The notes beneath the pieces are model-generated. The model did no database searches and was not told the origin of the DNA. It saw only the letters and a program-made list of their open reading frames with translations. This document shows, piece by piece, positions 1 to 8,462 of a DNA stretch of 27,816 bases. The DNA comes from JAUXLW01 sp964195005 (lineage in GTDB: Bacteria > Actinomycetota > Acidimicrobiia > Spongiisociales > SHLN01). The DNA lies in the NCBI GenBank assembly GCA_964195005.1, contig CAXMOO010000118.1, positions 1-27,816 on the forward strand, written 5' to 3'. The stretch's first letter is position 1. Each line of letters opens with the position of its first letter. The position numbers and the translations under genes are program-made.

Positions 1-2
1 AC

Positions 3-1181
3 CGGGACGAGGGGTTGCATGGCCTCCTGCTCGCCCAGTTTGCCGGCCTGGAATTAGCCGATCTTGCATCAAAGCTCGACGAGGCTGCTTTCGTCGAGCT
101 GGAGGCCTACGTGCGCGATGTCGTCGACATGGACCTGGGGACCGCCGATGAGCTCCTGCCGCTGGTCAGCTCGGCTCGCGATGTGAGTGGTGCTCGTCAA
201 TCGGCTGCAGAGCGGATCCGCACAATGATCAAAGGCATCGGGAGCCTGGGCGGATCCTCCGGTGGATTAGCGGGCCGGCTGCGAGAAGAGCTCAAAGGTC
301 ACGAGGAGATGGGGCTCTACGTCCTCACCACGCTGATGGAGGTCGAGGAGCGCAGCAGCCGCTTGCGGCCCTTACTGGAGGCGTGGTGTGAGCGGATCGA
401 GCAATTTGTTCGCGCCGGGGATTTCGATGCCGCCGCGACCCAGCTAGGCGCTGGAAGAAAAGGCGCTACGACGCAACACAAGACAGAACTCCTGGAGGAG
501 GCGCTCGGTGAATTCGTCGCATCCGAAATCGAGCTCTTGGTTGATAGCTTCCAGAACGAGGAGCGGCGGCCGGCGCTGGTCGGACTTCTTGCCGGGTTCG
601 GAGAGCCAACGACAGCTCGACTGATGCAGCGCCTGGCAGAGGAGGAAAGCCCGGTGGCCCGTCGAGCCTTAATCGGAATCTTGGCCGGCGTCGCCGCAGT
701 TCATCCGGCTCCCATGGTCCGCTTCTTTACCGCAGAGCAGTGGTACGTAGTGCGAAACGCCGTGACCGTTGCCACCAAGATTGGAGGCACGAGATGGGTC
801 GGGCGGATTCGGCCCCTCACGGCCCACGAAGACTATCGGGTCGTAGTTGAGTCTCTGCGGGCGCTTGCCTTGATTGCGCCACAGGAGGCAACGACCGAAT
901 TGATCCGGTCTTTGAGTCACCCCAACGACAGGGTGGTCGAAACGGCCCTCCTGCTTCTCCGCGCCAGCAACGCGACGAACCTCGAGGAAGAGCTGGTGGC
1001 CGCAATGCTCATCCGCCGCATGGACCGTGCCCGGCCCGAGATAGCCGAAGTTCTGTTCAACCTGGATACTCCAGGTGCCCTTCAGGCCCTCGAGGACATG
1101 GCCCGTCGCCCTCTGTTGATCGCCTCTCATCGCCGGGCCGCCCGGCGGGCGGCCCGGACGGTACTGGGGAGTGCAGCATGA
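3..1181 (+). CDS. HEAT-repeat protein, 5' end outside the window
   Basis: The frame is open from the window edge with no stop before the first possible start (TTG at 15), so the N-terminus is probably missing. About 390 residues are visible. They are helical, with paired-helix units typical of HEAT/armadillo-like repeats, for example around residues 185-225 (SPVARRALIGILAGV), 265-300 (DYRVVVESLRALALI) and 300-330 (NDRVVETALLLLRA). No catalytic motif, signal peptide or membrane segment is seen. HEAT repeats normally act as protein-interaction scaffolds. The stop codon lies inside ATGA, which also starts the HD-GYP gene, so the two are translationally coupled and may work together. The specific function is unknown. 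Confidence is high that it is coding and moderate for the fold. Confidence 0.8.
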   Translation, partial: RDEGLHGLLLAQFAGLELADLASKLDEAAFVELEAYVRDVVDMDLGTADELLPLVSSARDVSGARQSAAERIRTMIKGIGSLGGSSGGLAGRLREELKGHEEMGLYVLTTLMEVEERSSRLRPLLEAWCERIEQFVRAGDFDAAATQLGAGRKGATTQHKTELLEEALGEFVASEIELLVDSFQNEERRPALVGLLAGFGEPTTARLMQRLAEEESPVARRALIGILAGVAAVHPAPMVRFFTAEQWYVVRNAVTVATKIGGTRWVGRIRPLTAHEDYRVVVESLRALALIAPQEATTELIRSLSHPNDRVVETALLLLRASNATNLEEELVAAMLIRRMDRARPEIAEVLFNLDTPGALQALEDMARRPLLIASHRRAARRAARTVLGSAA

Positions 1182-2617
1182 AAGAGGACGCCGTTCAGGA
1201 CTTCCTCAAGGGTTTGCGGGCCGCGGTTAGTCAGCTATCGCTGTACCCGCTCGAGCATCCCAACTGCCAAACATCCTTCAAGCGGGGGAGGGCGGCGGCC
1301 GAGAACCTGGCGGACGCTTCAGAGGTAGTGGTGGCTCTGAAGGGATACGCCTTCTTTCTGAATGGCACATTGCTGGCGTACACCTCGCTGATGTTTGCCA
1401 ACCTTTATCAGGACTTGAGCGACCGGGATATTGAATCCATCACCCTGGTCGGTCCCACCGATGCCAAGGATTATGTGGCGCTGGCGAGCTTCGTGGCAGG
1501 GCTGGACACGGACTTTGAGTCTGGAGGCTCGATTCGACTCAACGAGAGTCACCTCACCCACGGGGAGGACGACTCGGCGTTCTCAGACCTTCGCTTCTCC
1601 TACACCGGCATGGTCGGCACGCTTCGAAATCTCGATCACCGGGTAGCCCGCGAGGGGACCTTCGAAATGAGCCCGGTAATGGAAGCGGTGGAGGATCTGA
1701 TCGAGCAGGCAATCAGCTCATCGGGCGCCTCCCTCCTACTGTCAACGGTCAAGAGTCATGACGAGTACACCTTCTACCACTCCGTCAACACCTGCTTGAT
1801 GGCGGTGGCCACCGGCCACTATTTCGGCCTCACCCGGAAGGACCTCATCCCCATTGGTGCCGGAGCTCTCCTTCACGACATCGGCAAGGTGGCGGTCTCG
1901 CAACAGATCCTCAACTATCCCGGCCGGCTCGACCGGGAGCAATGGAAGGAGATCACTCTCCATCCTCAAGAAGGGGCCCAGGCAATTCTGGCGGCCGGCG
2001 GACCGGGGCATGAGATCGCCTCCACGATCGCCCTCGAACACCACGCCCGATTCGATGGCCTCGGCTATCCGCGACTGTCTGCTTCCCCCCAGCCTCACCT
2101 CTTCAGTCGCCTGGTGTCCGTGTCGGACGTCTACGATGCCATCACCACCCGCCGGGCATACCGCCGCGCAGAAACTCCGCATCGGGCGCTCCAGCTTCTT
2201 CTCCAGGGTGCCGGTGGTGCCTTCGACCCCGACATCGTCAGATCGTTCATCTCCCTCATGGGGATCTTTCCCCCGGGGTCGATCTTGCGGCTGCTGAGCG
2301 GTGAGTTGGTCGTTATCAGTCATCACACCGGAGACCTCGAAGAATTGCAGGCAGTGGTTGTTCGAAACAACGCCGGTGAGGACATTGAGCCCGAGCCGAG
2401 AATCGTCAACATCGACGAAGTTGGTTCGCAGGTGCTCGCTGAGGCGGCCGGGATCGAGCCGGCGGCGCTTCTCGAGGAGGCGGGTGTCGCCAGCCAGCTG
2501 ATGGCAGTCACCTCAGCCGGCCCTGAGGAGGGTGGCATGGAGCGTTCTGGCGTTGACGAGCAAGAGCTACGTGACCAGGCCACCCGTTCGCTGTCCTCCA
2601 TCTACGAGCGCGACTAG
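1178..2617 (+). CDS. HD-GYP domain cyclic-di-GMP phosphodiesterase-like protein
   Basis: This 479-residue protein has a C-terminal HD-GYP domain from about residue 195 to 365. The HD pair is H233-D234 (LLHDIGKVAVS). HHARFDGLGYP carries the GYP signature at residues 296-298, followed by the usual SVSDVYDAITTRRAYR helix. Proteins of this family hydrolyse cyclic di-GMP with a metal centre. The metal-binding histidines look intact, so activity is expected by family knowledge. The first ~190 residues show no recognised sensor or receiver domain and no transmembrane segment. An acidic tail follows residue 400. The start ATG overlaps the HEAT gene stop by four bases, implying coupled translation. 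A GGTCACC/GGTGACC hairpin follows directly after the stop. Confidence 0.9.
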   Translation: MKEDAVQDFLKGLRAAVSQLSLYPLEHPNCQTSFKRGRAAAENLADASEVVVALKGYAFFLNGTLLAYTSLMFANLYQDLSDRDIESITLVGPTDAKDYVALASFVAGLDTDFESGGSIRLNESHLTHGEDDSAFSDLRFSYTGMVGTLRNLDHRVAREGTFEMSPVMEAVEDLIEQAISSSGASLLLSTVKSHDEYTFYHSVNTCLMAVATGHYFGLTRKDLIPIGAGALLHDIGKVAVSQQILNYPGRLDREQWKEITLHPQEGAQAILAAGGPGHEIASTIALEHHARFDGLGYPRLSASPQPHLFSRLVSVSDVYDAITTRRAYRRAETPHRALQLLLQGAGGAFDPDIVRSFISLMGIFPPGSILRLLSGELVVISHHTGDLEELQAVVVRNNAGEDIEPEPRIVNIDEVGSQVLAEAAGIEPAALLEEAGVASQLMAVTSAGPEEGGMERSGVDEQELRDQATRSLSSIYERD

Positions 2618-2619
2618 TC

Positions 2620-2641
2620 GGTCACCTCCCCCACGGTGACC
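2620..2641 (+). terminator. Hairpin after the HD-GYP gene, possible terminator
   Basis: GGTCACC (2620-2626) and GGTGACC (2635-2641) form a 7-bp stem with an 8-base loop two bases after the HD-GYP stop. No T tract follows. The same GGTCACC word recurs in the repeats downstream, so it may instead belong to that repeat family. Confidence 0.4.
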
Positions 2642-2661
2642 GGGGTTAGGCACCGTGCTAG

Positions 2662-2829
2662 CAACTAGTTGTTAGGCACCGCCCCCAGCAAGCTCACCTT
2701 GAAAGCAACAATCTCCCACCTAGCGAGCTGGCGGCATTCCTGCTGTTGTTGGGCACCACCCACCCCCAGCCCCTCCCGTTCCGGGAGGGGTGACCTGGGG
2801 TCGAGCAGGTTGCCTTCCTTTGGTCACCT
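2662..2829. repeat. Structured intergenic repeat, copy A
   Basis: Copy A opens with the perfect palindrome CAACTAGTTG (2662-2671) followed by GTTAGGCACCGCC. It continues with blocks shared with copy B: AGCAAGCTCACCT, GAAAGCAACAAT, GGGCACCACCCACCCCC and GGGAGGGGTGACC. A strong hairpin is formed by CCCCTCCCG (2770-2778) and CGGGAGGGG (2782-2790). It is extended by CCCCAG (2764-2769) pairing with CTGGGG (2795-2800) around an unpaired TGAC. Another GTTAGGCACCG word lies just upstream at 2645-2655. Confidence 0.75.
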
Positions 2830-2996
2830 CCTCTACGCGCCTGTCTACGGTTACCTCCCCACGCGCTTCCTTACAGTCACCTCCCCAACGTCAGTGGGGG
2901 AGGCCGGGAGGGTGGTGGGCTCAACAACGGCACCCCGAGCTGGCTCATCGTCAGAGGTGATTGTTGATGACCGAGACGCTCAGACACGCACCCGAC

Positions 2997-3169
2997 CAAC
3001 AAGTAGTTGTTAGGCACCGCCGGTAGCAAGCTCACCTGAAAGCAACAATGTCCGGGTGCAGCAGGCTGGCGACATTCCCGCTGTTGGTAGGCACCACCCA
3101 CCCCCGCCCCCTCCCGTTTCCGGGAGGGGTGACCGGGGTCGGGCACCGTCGCCTACCTTCGGTCACCTT
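2997..3169. repeat. Structured intergenic repeat, copy B
   Basis: This is the same orientation and block order as copy A, with scattered substitutions and small indels. It opens with CAAC/GTTG around AAGTA, then GTTAGGCACCGCC. The main hairpin is CCCCTCCCG (3108-3116) with CGGGAGGGG (3121-3129). The outer stem is CCCCG (3102-3106) with CGGGG (3134-3138), again with TGAC bulged out. The copy ends in CTTCGGTCACCTT. No terminal inverted repeats or target duplication were found. A non-autonomous mobile element or a REP-like family are both possible. Confidence 0.75.
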
Positions 3170-3223
3170 CCCAACGACCTACCCCCCGGCCGGGGTCTAA
3201 CATCGCTCCCAAATACGAGGAGC

Positions 3224-4783
3224 ATGATGCCCCAGCGCAGCCGATTGCCGGAAGTCGAGATCCCCGACTCCCACCTGACCCCGGTGGTGATGAGGAAGGC
3301 CGACTCATTAGCCGCCCAGGCCGCGATGATTGACGGCCCTACCGGCCGGATTGTGACCTATGCCGAACTGGTCGACGGAGTCATGCGGATGGCGGGCGGG
3401 TTGGCTGCCAGAGGCTTCGGGCATGGTGATGTTCTTGCAATCATGGCCCCCAACATTCCCGAGTACGCGGTGATCTTTCACGGGGTTGCCGCCGTTGGGG
3501 GAATTAACACCACCATCAATCCGACATATACGGCCGAGGAAGTCGAACATCAGCTGGTGGATTCGGGTGCCCGCTACCTCGTGACCACCTCAGCATTTCT
3601 GGGCACGGCTTCCTCGGCAGCAGCCGCGGCTGAGGTCGAAGAGATTTTTGTAATTGACGAAGCACCAGGGACCTCTTCTCTCGCCGACTTGTTGGCCGGT
3701 GAACCGGTAACCGGTTACGCCGCAGTCGACTCCGGGGAGGATGTGGTGGTGCTTCCTTATTCGAGTGGTACCACCGGGTTGCCCAAAGGAGTGATGCTCA
3801 CCCATCGCAACCTCGTAGCCAACCTCGTCCAGGGAGAAGCGGCCCTGGGGGTGGAGCAAGGCGAGGTTGCCGTGGCGGTCCTTCCCTTCTTTCACATATA
3901 TGGCATGCAGGTGCTGATGAACGCCGTGCTCTATGCCGGGGCGACCTCGGTCACCATGCCCCGCTTCGATCTCGAGGAGTTTCTGCGAATAATCCAGGAC
4001 CATTCGGTGACAAAGGCCTATCTCGTGCCGCCGATCGTCCTGGCGCTCGCCAAGCACCCGCTGGTGGACAACTACGACCTTTCCAGCCTCAAGTCGGTCT
4101 TCTCGGGAGCGGCTCCTCTGAGTGCCGAACTCGCCCTGGCCGCCAGCGAACGAGTTGGCTGTGAGGTTGTTCAGGGTTATGGGCTTACCGAGACCAGTCC
4201 GGTTACTCATGCCACGCCGGAAGGCGAGTTCAAGCCGGGGTCAATCGGTCTGGCCTTGCCGAACACCGAGTGCCGCGTAGTCGACCCGGTGAGCGGCGAA
4301 GACCTCGGAGTCGACGAGGATGGCGAGATCTGGATTCGGGGCCCGCAGGTGATGAAGGGGTATCTCAATGAGCCCGAAGCCACCGCGGCCGCGATCGACG
4401 AAGACGGCTGGCTCCGCACCGGAGACATTGGCCACTTCGACTCGGAGGGCCACTGGTACATAGTTGATCGACTCAAAGAGTTGATCAAGTACAAGGGTTT
4501 TCAGGTAGCTCCGGCAGAGCTGGAGGGCCTGCTGCTTACACATCCGGCCGTGGCCGATGCGGCCGTCATCCCGGTGGCAGACGAAGAGGCGGGCGAGGTC
4601 CCCAAGGGGTTTGTGGTGCTCAAAGCGGATTCTCAGGCCACGCCGCAAGAGCTGATGGATTTCGTCGCCGAGCACGTTGCCCATTACAAGAAGATCCGGG
4701 TGCTCGAAATCATCGACGAGATTCCCAAGTCGGCGTCCGGGAAGATCCTCCGCAGGGTGCTCAAGGATCGAGAGGCGGGTTAG
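3224..4783 (+). CDS. 4-coumarate-CoA ligase-like acyl-CoA synthetase
   Basis: This ANL-superfamily adenylating enzyme of about 520 residues activates a carboxylic acid as acyl-AMP and transfers it to CoA. The phosphate-binding loop SSGTTGLPKG lies at residues 180-189, the YGLTETSP motif near 319, RTGD near 398, the hinge DRLKELIKYKGFQVAPAELE after that, and the catalytic lysine of SASGKILRR at about K507. All core residues look intact and the length is normal. The sequence most resembles the plant-type 4CL group, but the substrate (aryl or medium/long fatty acid) cannot be told from sequence. Starts at 3224 and 3227 (MM) are both possible; GAGGAG (3217-3222) fits 3227 slightly better. The frame is open further upstream, but only through repeat DNA. 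ispG follows 42 bases later. Confidence 0.93.
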   Translation: MMPQRSRLPEVEIPDSHLTPVVMRKADSLAAQAAMIDGPTGRIVTYAELVDGVMRMAGGLAARGFGHGDVLAIMAPNIPEYAVIFHGVAAVGGINTTINPTYTAEEVEHQLVDSGARYLVTTSAFLGTASSAAAAAEVEEIFVIDEAPGTSSLADLLAGEPVTGYAAVDSGEDVVVLPYSSGTTGLPKGVMLTHRNLVANLVQGEAALGVEQGEVAVAVLPFFHIYGMQVLMNAVLYAGATSVTMPRFDLEEFLRIIQDHSVTKAYLVPPIVLALAKHPLVDNYDLSSLKSVFSGAAPLSAELALAASERVGCEVVQGYGLTETSPVTHATPEGEFKPGSIGLALPNTECRVVDPVSGEDLGVDEDGEIWIRGPQVMKGYLNEPEATAAAIDEDGWLRTGDIGHFDSEGHWYIVDRLKELIKYKGFQVAPAELEGLLLTHPAVADAAVIPVADEEAGEVPKGFVVLKADSQATPQELMDFVAEHVAHYKKIRVLEIIDEIPKSASGKILRRVLKDREAG

Positions 4784-4811
4784 TTCCCACCGGCTTGAGC
4801 GGTGGGCGGTC

Positions 4812-4817
4812 TACGCT
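4812..4817 (+). promoter_or_regulatory. -10 box of a leaderless ispG promoter
   Basis: TACGCT matches TANNNT and lies eight bases before ATG 4826, where no ribosome-binding site is present. This fits a leaderless transcript starting at or near the ATG. Confidence 0.45.
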
Positions 4818-4825
4818 TGCGCCTG

Positions 4826-6037
4826 ATGCAGGAACGACGCAAGACTCGACAGGTGCGGGTGGGCTCGGTTGCCGTAGGTGGCGATGCCCCTGTCACCGTT
4901 CAATCCATGACGACGACCAAGACTCATGACGTTGAGGCGACCCTGGCTCAGGTCTATGCGCTGAACGGAGCGGGGGCCGACATAGTTCGCATCACTTGCA
5001 ACACCGCGGAGGCTGCCGAGGGGTTGGCCGAGATCGTCCCCCGGTCGCCGGTTCCCATCATTGCCGACATCCACTTTCAATACCGTCTGGCTCTGGCTGC
5101 GCTCGAGGCCGGGGTTCATGGTCTGCGGTTGAACCCGGGGAATATAAGAAAGCCGGACCAGATCCGTGCTGTTGCCCGTGATGCGAAGGATCGCGCCATT
5201 CCCATCAGGGTGGGAGTCAATGCCGGTTCACTCGATAAGAGTCTGCTCGAAAAGTACGGGGCGCCGGTTCCAGAAGCGCTGGTTGAGTCGGCCTTGTACG
5301 AGATCGGTTTATTCGAGGACGAGGGCTTCGATCTCATCAAGATCTCCGTGAAACATTCCAACGTTCCCACCATGGTTGCCTCGTACCAGCTGCTGTCAGA
5401 AAAGGTCGACTATCCGCTTCATCTGGGCGTCACCGAGGCCGGGCCGCCTCCGGGGGGGCTTATCAAGTCGGTGGCGGGCATTGCTTCGCTTCTTCTCGAG
5501 GGCATTGGCGACACGATCCGCTTCTCGCTCACCACCGATCCCGTTGAAGAAGCCAAGGCGGGCCGCAAACTGCTCGAGTATCTGGGCCTGCGGGAGCGCA
5601 AGGGTCTCGACCTGATCGCCTGCCCGTCATGTGGTCGAGCCGAGGTAGATGTGTTCAAGGTGGCGCAGGAGGCCCAGGAAGTGCTCGAGAATGAGAAGCT
5701 ACCGATTCAGGTGGCCGTTATGGGATGCGTCGTCAACGGTCCGGGGGAGGCCCGGGAGGCCGACATTGGAATCGCCGCCGGCCGGGGGAGGGGACACCTC
5801 TTCATCAAAGGTCAGGTGGTGCGAGTGGTGCCGGAAGCGGAGATGGTCGACGCTCTGCTCGATGAAGCTCGCAAGCTGGTTGAGGAAGGCGTCGAGGCCA
5901 GGCTGGCTGCTGCCGAAGCAGGTGCCGATGAGGAGGCGCAGAAGGAGGCGGCCCTACTGCGTGAATTGCGGGGTGATGCCAACCAGGCGGTGGCCAGGAG
6001 GGCTGCCGTCTCTCAGGTGGTTCGCGGAGACGAGTAA
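4826..6037 (+). CDS. ispG: 4-hydroxy-3-methylbut-2-enyl-diphosphate synthase
   Basis: IspG (GcpE) is the penultimate enzyme of the MEP isoprenoid pathway. It reductively converts methylerythritol cyclodiphosphate to HMBPP with a [4Fe-4S] cluster. The TIM-barrel N-terminal part includes VQSMTTTKTHDVEATL and LRLNPGNI. The cluster ligands are C266 and C269 (ACPSCGR), C301 (MGCVVNGPGE) and E308, all present. The 404 residues exceed the usual 350-390 because of an Ala/Glu-rich helical tail after about residue 350. ATG 4826 is preferred over the in-frame GTG at 4802, since it agrees with family N-termini and with the upstream TACGCT box. The gene ends 13 bases from the convergent tetR gene. Confidence 0.97.
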   Translation: MQERRKTRQVRVGSVAVGGDAPVTVQSMTTTKTHDVEATLAQVYALNGAGADIVRITCNTAEAAEGLAEIVPRSPVPIIADIHFQYRLALAALEAGVHGLRLNPGNIRKPDQIRAVARDAKDRAIPIRVGVNAGSLDKSLLEKYGAPVPEALVESALYEIGLFEDEGFDLIKISVKHSNVPTMVASYQLLSEKVDYPLHLGVTEAGPPPGGLIKSVAGIASLLLEGIGDTIRFSLTTDPVEEAKAGRKLLEYLGLRERKGLDLIACPSCGRAEVDVFKVAQEAQEVLENEKLPIQVAVMGCVVNGPGEAREADIGIAAGRGRGHLFIKGQVVRVVPEAEMVDALLDEARKLVEEGVEARLAAAEAGADEEAQKEAALLRELRGDANQAVARRAAVSQVVRGDE

Positions 6038-6050
6038 CCGGCGCCGCCAC

Positions 6051-6626
6051 TTACCGCGGCAGCACTCCCTGGATGAGCTGGGGGATTAACACCGCGGTGG
6101 TGTTTTCGAGGTCGATGGTGCCGGTCTGCACGAGTTGAAACATCGCCACCATGTTGACTGCACCCATCAGGGCGATAGCCGTGGTGTTCGCATCCTCGAT
6201 GACGAGCTCGCCGGTGGCCTTGCCCTCGATGAGCAACTCCCTGAAGGGGGCCAACATGACGCGCTCGGCTTCGTTCACGACCTCGGCGTATTTGGCAGCT
6301 TCCTTGATGGCACCCGGCATTTCTGTGCAGAGCGCGGGATGCTCCATCATCACCTCCAAAAGGGCCGCCAATGTGTTCTCGAGCCGCTCCACCACGGTGC
6401 CCTCGCCGGCTACCGCCTTCCCAATTGCTACCGACGCTCGATGCAGCTTGTCGGAAAGGAAGAAAGAGATGAGGTCTTCTTTCCCTGAGAAGTAGTAGTA
6501 GAGCGTGGCTCGGGGCACATCGGCCATCTTGGCGATGTCGTCAATGCTGACGTCGAGGTCGGTGCCGCTCAGCTGATCGGAGACAGCCAACAGCTTCTCG
6601 GCAAGTTCTTCAGGTGGCCGCTTCAT
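6051..6626 (-). CDS. TetR/AcrR family transcriptional repressor
   Basis: This 191-residue protein has an N-terminal TetR helix-turn-helix at about residues 25-55 (SIDDIAKMADVPRATLYYYFSGKEDL), followed by an all-helical ligand-binding and dimerisation domain. The start ATG is preceded by AAGGAAGG. It is divergent from the DHA2 efflux gene across a 184-base intergenic region, the standard arrangement for a TetR protein that represses its neighbouring exporter until a toxic ligand binds. The ligand cannot be predicted. It converges on ispG. Confidence 0.93.
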   Translation of the reverse strand: MKRPPEELAEKLLAVSDQLSGTDLDVSIDDIAKMADVPRATLYYYFSGKEDLISFFLSDKLHRASVAIGKAVAGEGTVVERLENTLAALLEVMMEHPALCTEMPGAIKEAAKYAEVVNEAERVMLAPFRELLIEGKATGELVIEDANTTAIALMGAVNMVAMFQLVQTGTIDLENTTAVLIPQLIQGVLPR

Positions 6627-6810
6627 GTTCCCTTCCTTCTCGGGTCCTCATAAGCGGACCCTCCTGGGGGTTGGTTCCTCAGGGACTCTTGTCATCTTAT
6701 TTGAAATATTGTCTCGATCCGGGAATAGACTCGTGCCTAAAGTTGTACTCATGTCTATATGAACGTTGGGACGAGAGAATAGATTCCCGTCCGAAGGAGG
6801 CAAATCGGAG
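6627..6810. promoter_or_regulatory. Divergent tetR/efflux promoter region with candidate operators
   Basis: The 184 bases are AT-rich compared with their surroundings. CGGGAAT (6720-6726) is matched by ATTCCCG (6783-6789), with ACTCGT/ACGAGA inside these arms. AATAGACTC (6724-6732) and AATAGATTC (6778-6786) form a direct repeat. GTCT/AGAC arms also flank 6711-6730. A TTGAAA at 6701-6706 could be a -35 box. These are candidate TetR operator parts; the exact operator is not resolved. Confidence 0.45.
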
Positions 6811-8400
6811 ATGGAAACGACAGTGAGTAGAACTGGAGCGGAGGTGCGGAAGTGGTGGGTGCTGGCGGTCATGTCGGTAGGCACGCTCATCATTTTCCTC
6901 GACAACACGGTCGTGAACACCGCCCTTCCGGCTATTTCGGTGGACCTGGAGGCGTCTACGTCGACGCTCCAGTGGGTCATCGACAGTTACGTGCTCATCC
7001 TGGCCGGGTTGCTGCTGCTGGGTGGTTCAATCGGCGACCGCTTTGGACGCAAGCGCTGGATGATTATCGGTCTGGTTATCTTCGGAGCGGGAGCCGTTGC
7101 CGGAGCACTGGCGGGAAGCGCCACCGAACTCATCGTGGCCCGTGGAATCCAGGGCCTGGGAGCAGCTCTCGTGCTTCCGGCGACTCTGTCGATCATCACG
7201 AACGTCTTTCCTCGCGGTGAGCGTGCCAGGGCGATTGCCATTTGGACTGCCGTCGGCGCTCTTGGAATTGGCGTCGGCCCGGCGTTGGGCGGCTATCTGG
7301 TAGACGAGGCGGGGTGGGCTTCGGTCTTTTGGTTGCACGTGCCGGTCGTGGCCGTCGCGCTGGTAGGCATGCTGATTGTGCCGAGGTCTCGCGACGAACG
7401 AGGTCTCAGGCTTGACGTGCCCGGCGCAGTGCTCGGAACCACCGGTCTCATTGCCCTGGTCTACGGCATCATCCAGGGCTCCGAAGCCGGCTGGATGTCG
7501 GCCGAGATTCTCGGATCGTTTGGAGTAGCCGTCGCCCTGCTTACCGCCTTTGCGGTGGCCGAGTTGCGCTCCGACCACCCGATGTTGCCTTTGCGGTTCT
7601 TCCGTCAGAAGGACTTCACCGGGGCCGTGTTGGCGATCGGTCTCATCTTGTTTGGCATGCTGGTGACGTTCTTCTTCCTCACGCAATTCTTCCAGATTGT
7701 TCAGGGGCGGAGCGCACTTGAAGCCGGGCTTCTCATCGTTCCCACTTCGCTGGCCATGATGTTCGCAGCGCCGCTTTCGGGGACGCTGGTGAGCAAGATC
7801 GGCCCCCGGTACCTGGTGCTGGCCATGGCCTTAGCGATGGTTACCGGTGTGCTGCTCCTGACGTCGCTTGAAGTGGGGTCGTCGGCTCTGGCAGCCGTCA
7901 TCCCTCTAACCATTTTCGGCTTCGGAGCAGGGCTGGGGATGCCGGCCCTCACAGATACCGTGATGGCGGCTGTTCCAGAGGAGGACGCCGGAATAGGCTC
8001 GGCTGTGAACGATGTGAGTCGCGAGCTGGGCGGTGCCCTCGGCATTGCCACCATTGGCAGCGTTGTCTCCAGCCTGTACCGGGCGAACATCGACGATGCT
8101 CTCGTTGGGCTGCCGCCCGATGTCGCTGAGCTTGCCGGCGAGAGCGTGGGTGTGGCGGCGATCGCCGCCCAACAACTTCCCGCCGAGTTAGGTGGGAGTG
8201 TGCTCGAAGCTGCCAACACGGCCTTTGTGGACGCAATGACCACAGGGTTCCAGATTTCTGCTGCAATCCTGCTGATGGCCGTCGTGATTGCATTCACGCT
8301 GATCCCGAGGAGGATGCGAGCCGTTCAGGCGGAGGTCGAGGAGGATGCCCCGGCGCCGGTGTTCGGTTCGGAGCTCATTCCCGAGGCTGCACCTGCCTGA
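6811..8400 (+). CDS. MFS multidrug efflux transporter, DHA2 (EmrB/QacA) type
   Basis: This 530-residue membrane protein has about 14 hydrophobic segments, as expected for proton-driven DHA2 drug exporters. The family motif LDNTVVNTALPAI lies at about residues 30-42, motif A GDRFGRKR at 75-82, the GARGIQGLG-like stretch further on (VARGIQGLGAALVLPATLS), and motif C around GIGVGPALGGYL. ATG 6811 is chosen because GAAGGAGG ends ten bases before it. An upstream in-frame TTG at 6766 would add residues containing the ribosome-binding site itself. The divergent TetR gene is its likely regulator. Substrates are unknown. Confidence 0.95.
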   Translation: METTVSRTGAEVRKWWVLAVMSVGTLIIFLDNTVVNTALPAISVDLEASTSTLQWVIDSYVLILAGLLLLGGSIGDRFGRKRWMIIGLVIFGAGAVAGALAGSATELIVARGIQGLGAALVLPATLSIITNVFPRGERARAIAIWTAVGALGIGVGPALGGYLVDEAGWASVFWLHVPVVAVALVGMLIVPRSRDERGLRLDVPGAVLGTTGLIALVYGIIQGSEAGWMSAEILGSFGVAVALLTAFAVAELRSDHPMLPLRFFRQKDFTGAVLAIGLILFGMLVTFFFLTQFFQIVQGRSALEAGLLIVPTSLAMMFAAPLSGTLVSKIGPRYLVLAMALAMVTGVLLLTSLEVGSSALAAVIPLTIFGFGAGLGMPALTDTVMAAVPEEDAGIGSAVNDVSRELGGALGIATIGSVVSSLYRANIDDALVGLPPDVAELAGESVGVAAIAAQQLPAELGGSVLEAANTAFVDAMTTGFQISAAILLMAVVIAFTLIPRRMRAVQAEVEEDAPAPVFGSELIPEAAPA

Positions 8401-8427
8401 GTCGCGCCCGCCAAGGCCGCGTTCGTT

Positions 8428-8453
8428 TGAGGCCCCGCTTCGGCGGGGCCTCA
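8428..8453. terminator. Bidirectional intrinsic terminator
   Basis: TGAGGCCCCGC (8428-8438), a TTCG tetraloop and GCGGGGCCTCA (8443-8453) form a perfect 11-bp stem between the convergent efflux gene and the AhpD-like gene. TTT precedes it on the + side, and no long T tract follows on either strand. Confidence 0.85.
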
Positions 8454-8462
8454 GCGCGTGGC

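Larger units (their letters stand above)
2618..3223. other. Gene-free stretch dominated by a structured repeat
   Basis: About 600 bases separate the HD-GYP gene from the acyl-CoA ligase gene. ORFs of up to 114 codons exist here, but they have skewed composition, no domain and run through the repeats, so they are not called. The stretch holds two ~170-bp repeat copies and a ~165-bp spacer with several GGTCACCTCC-like words. A TAACAT box at 3199-3204 could be the -10 element of the downstream ligase gene. Confidence 0.6.

Noticed and set aside
2669..3013. 114-codon plus-strand ORF in the repeat region
   Set aside because: It runs through repeat copy A, has Pro/Ser/Arg-rich composition of non-coding GC-rich DNA and no ribosome-binding site or family.
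3056..3223. N-terminal extension of the acyl-CoA ligase to 575 residues
   Set aside because: The added codons lie inside repeat copy B; GAGGAG and the family N-terminus support the start at 3224/3227.
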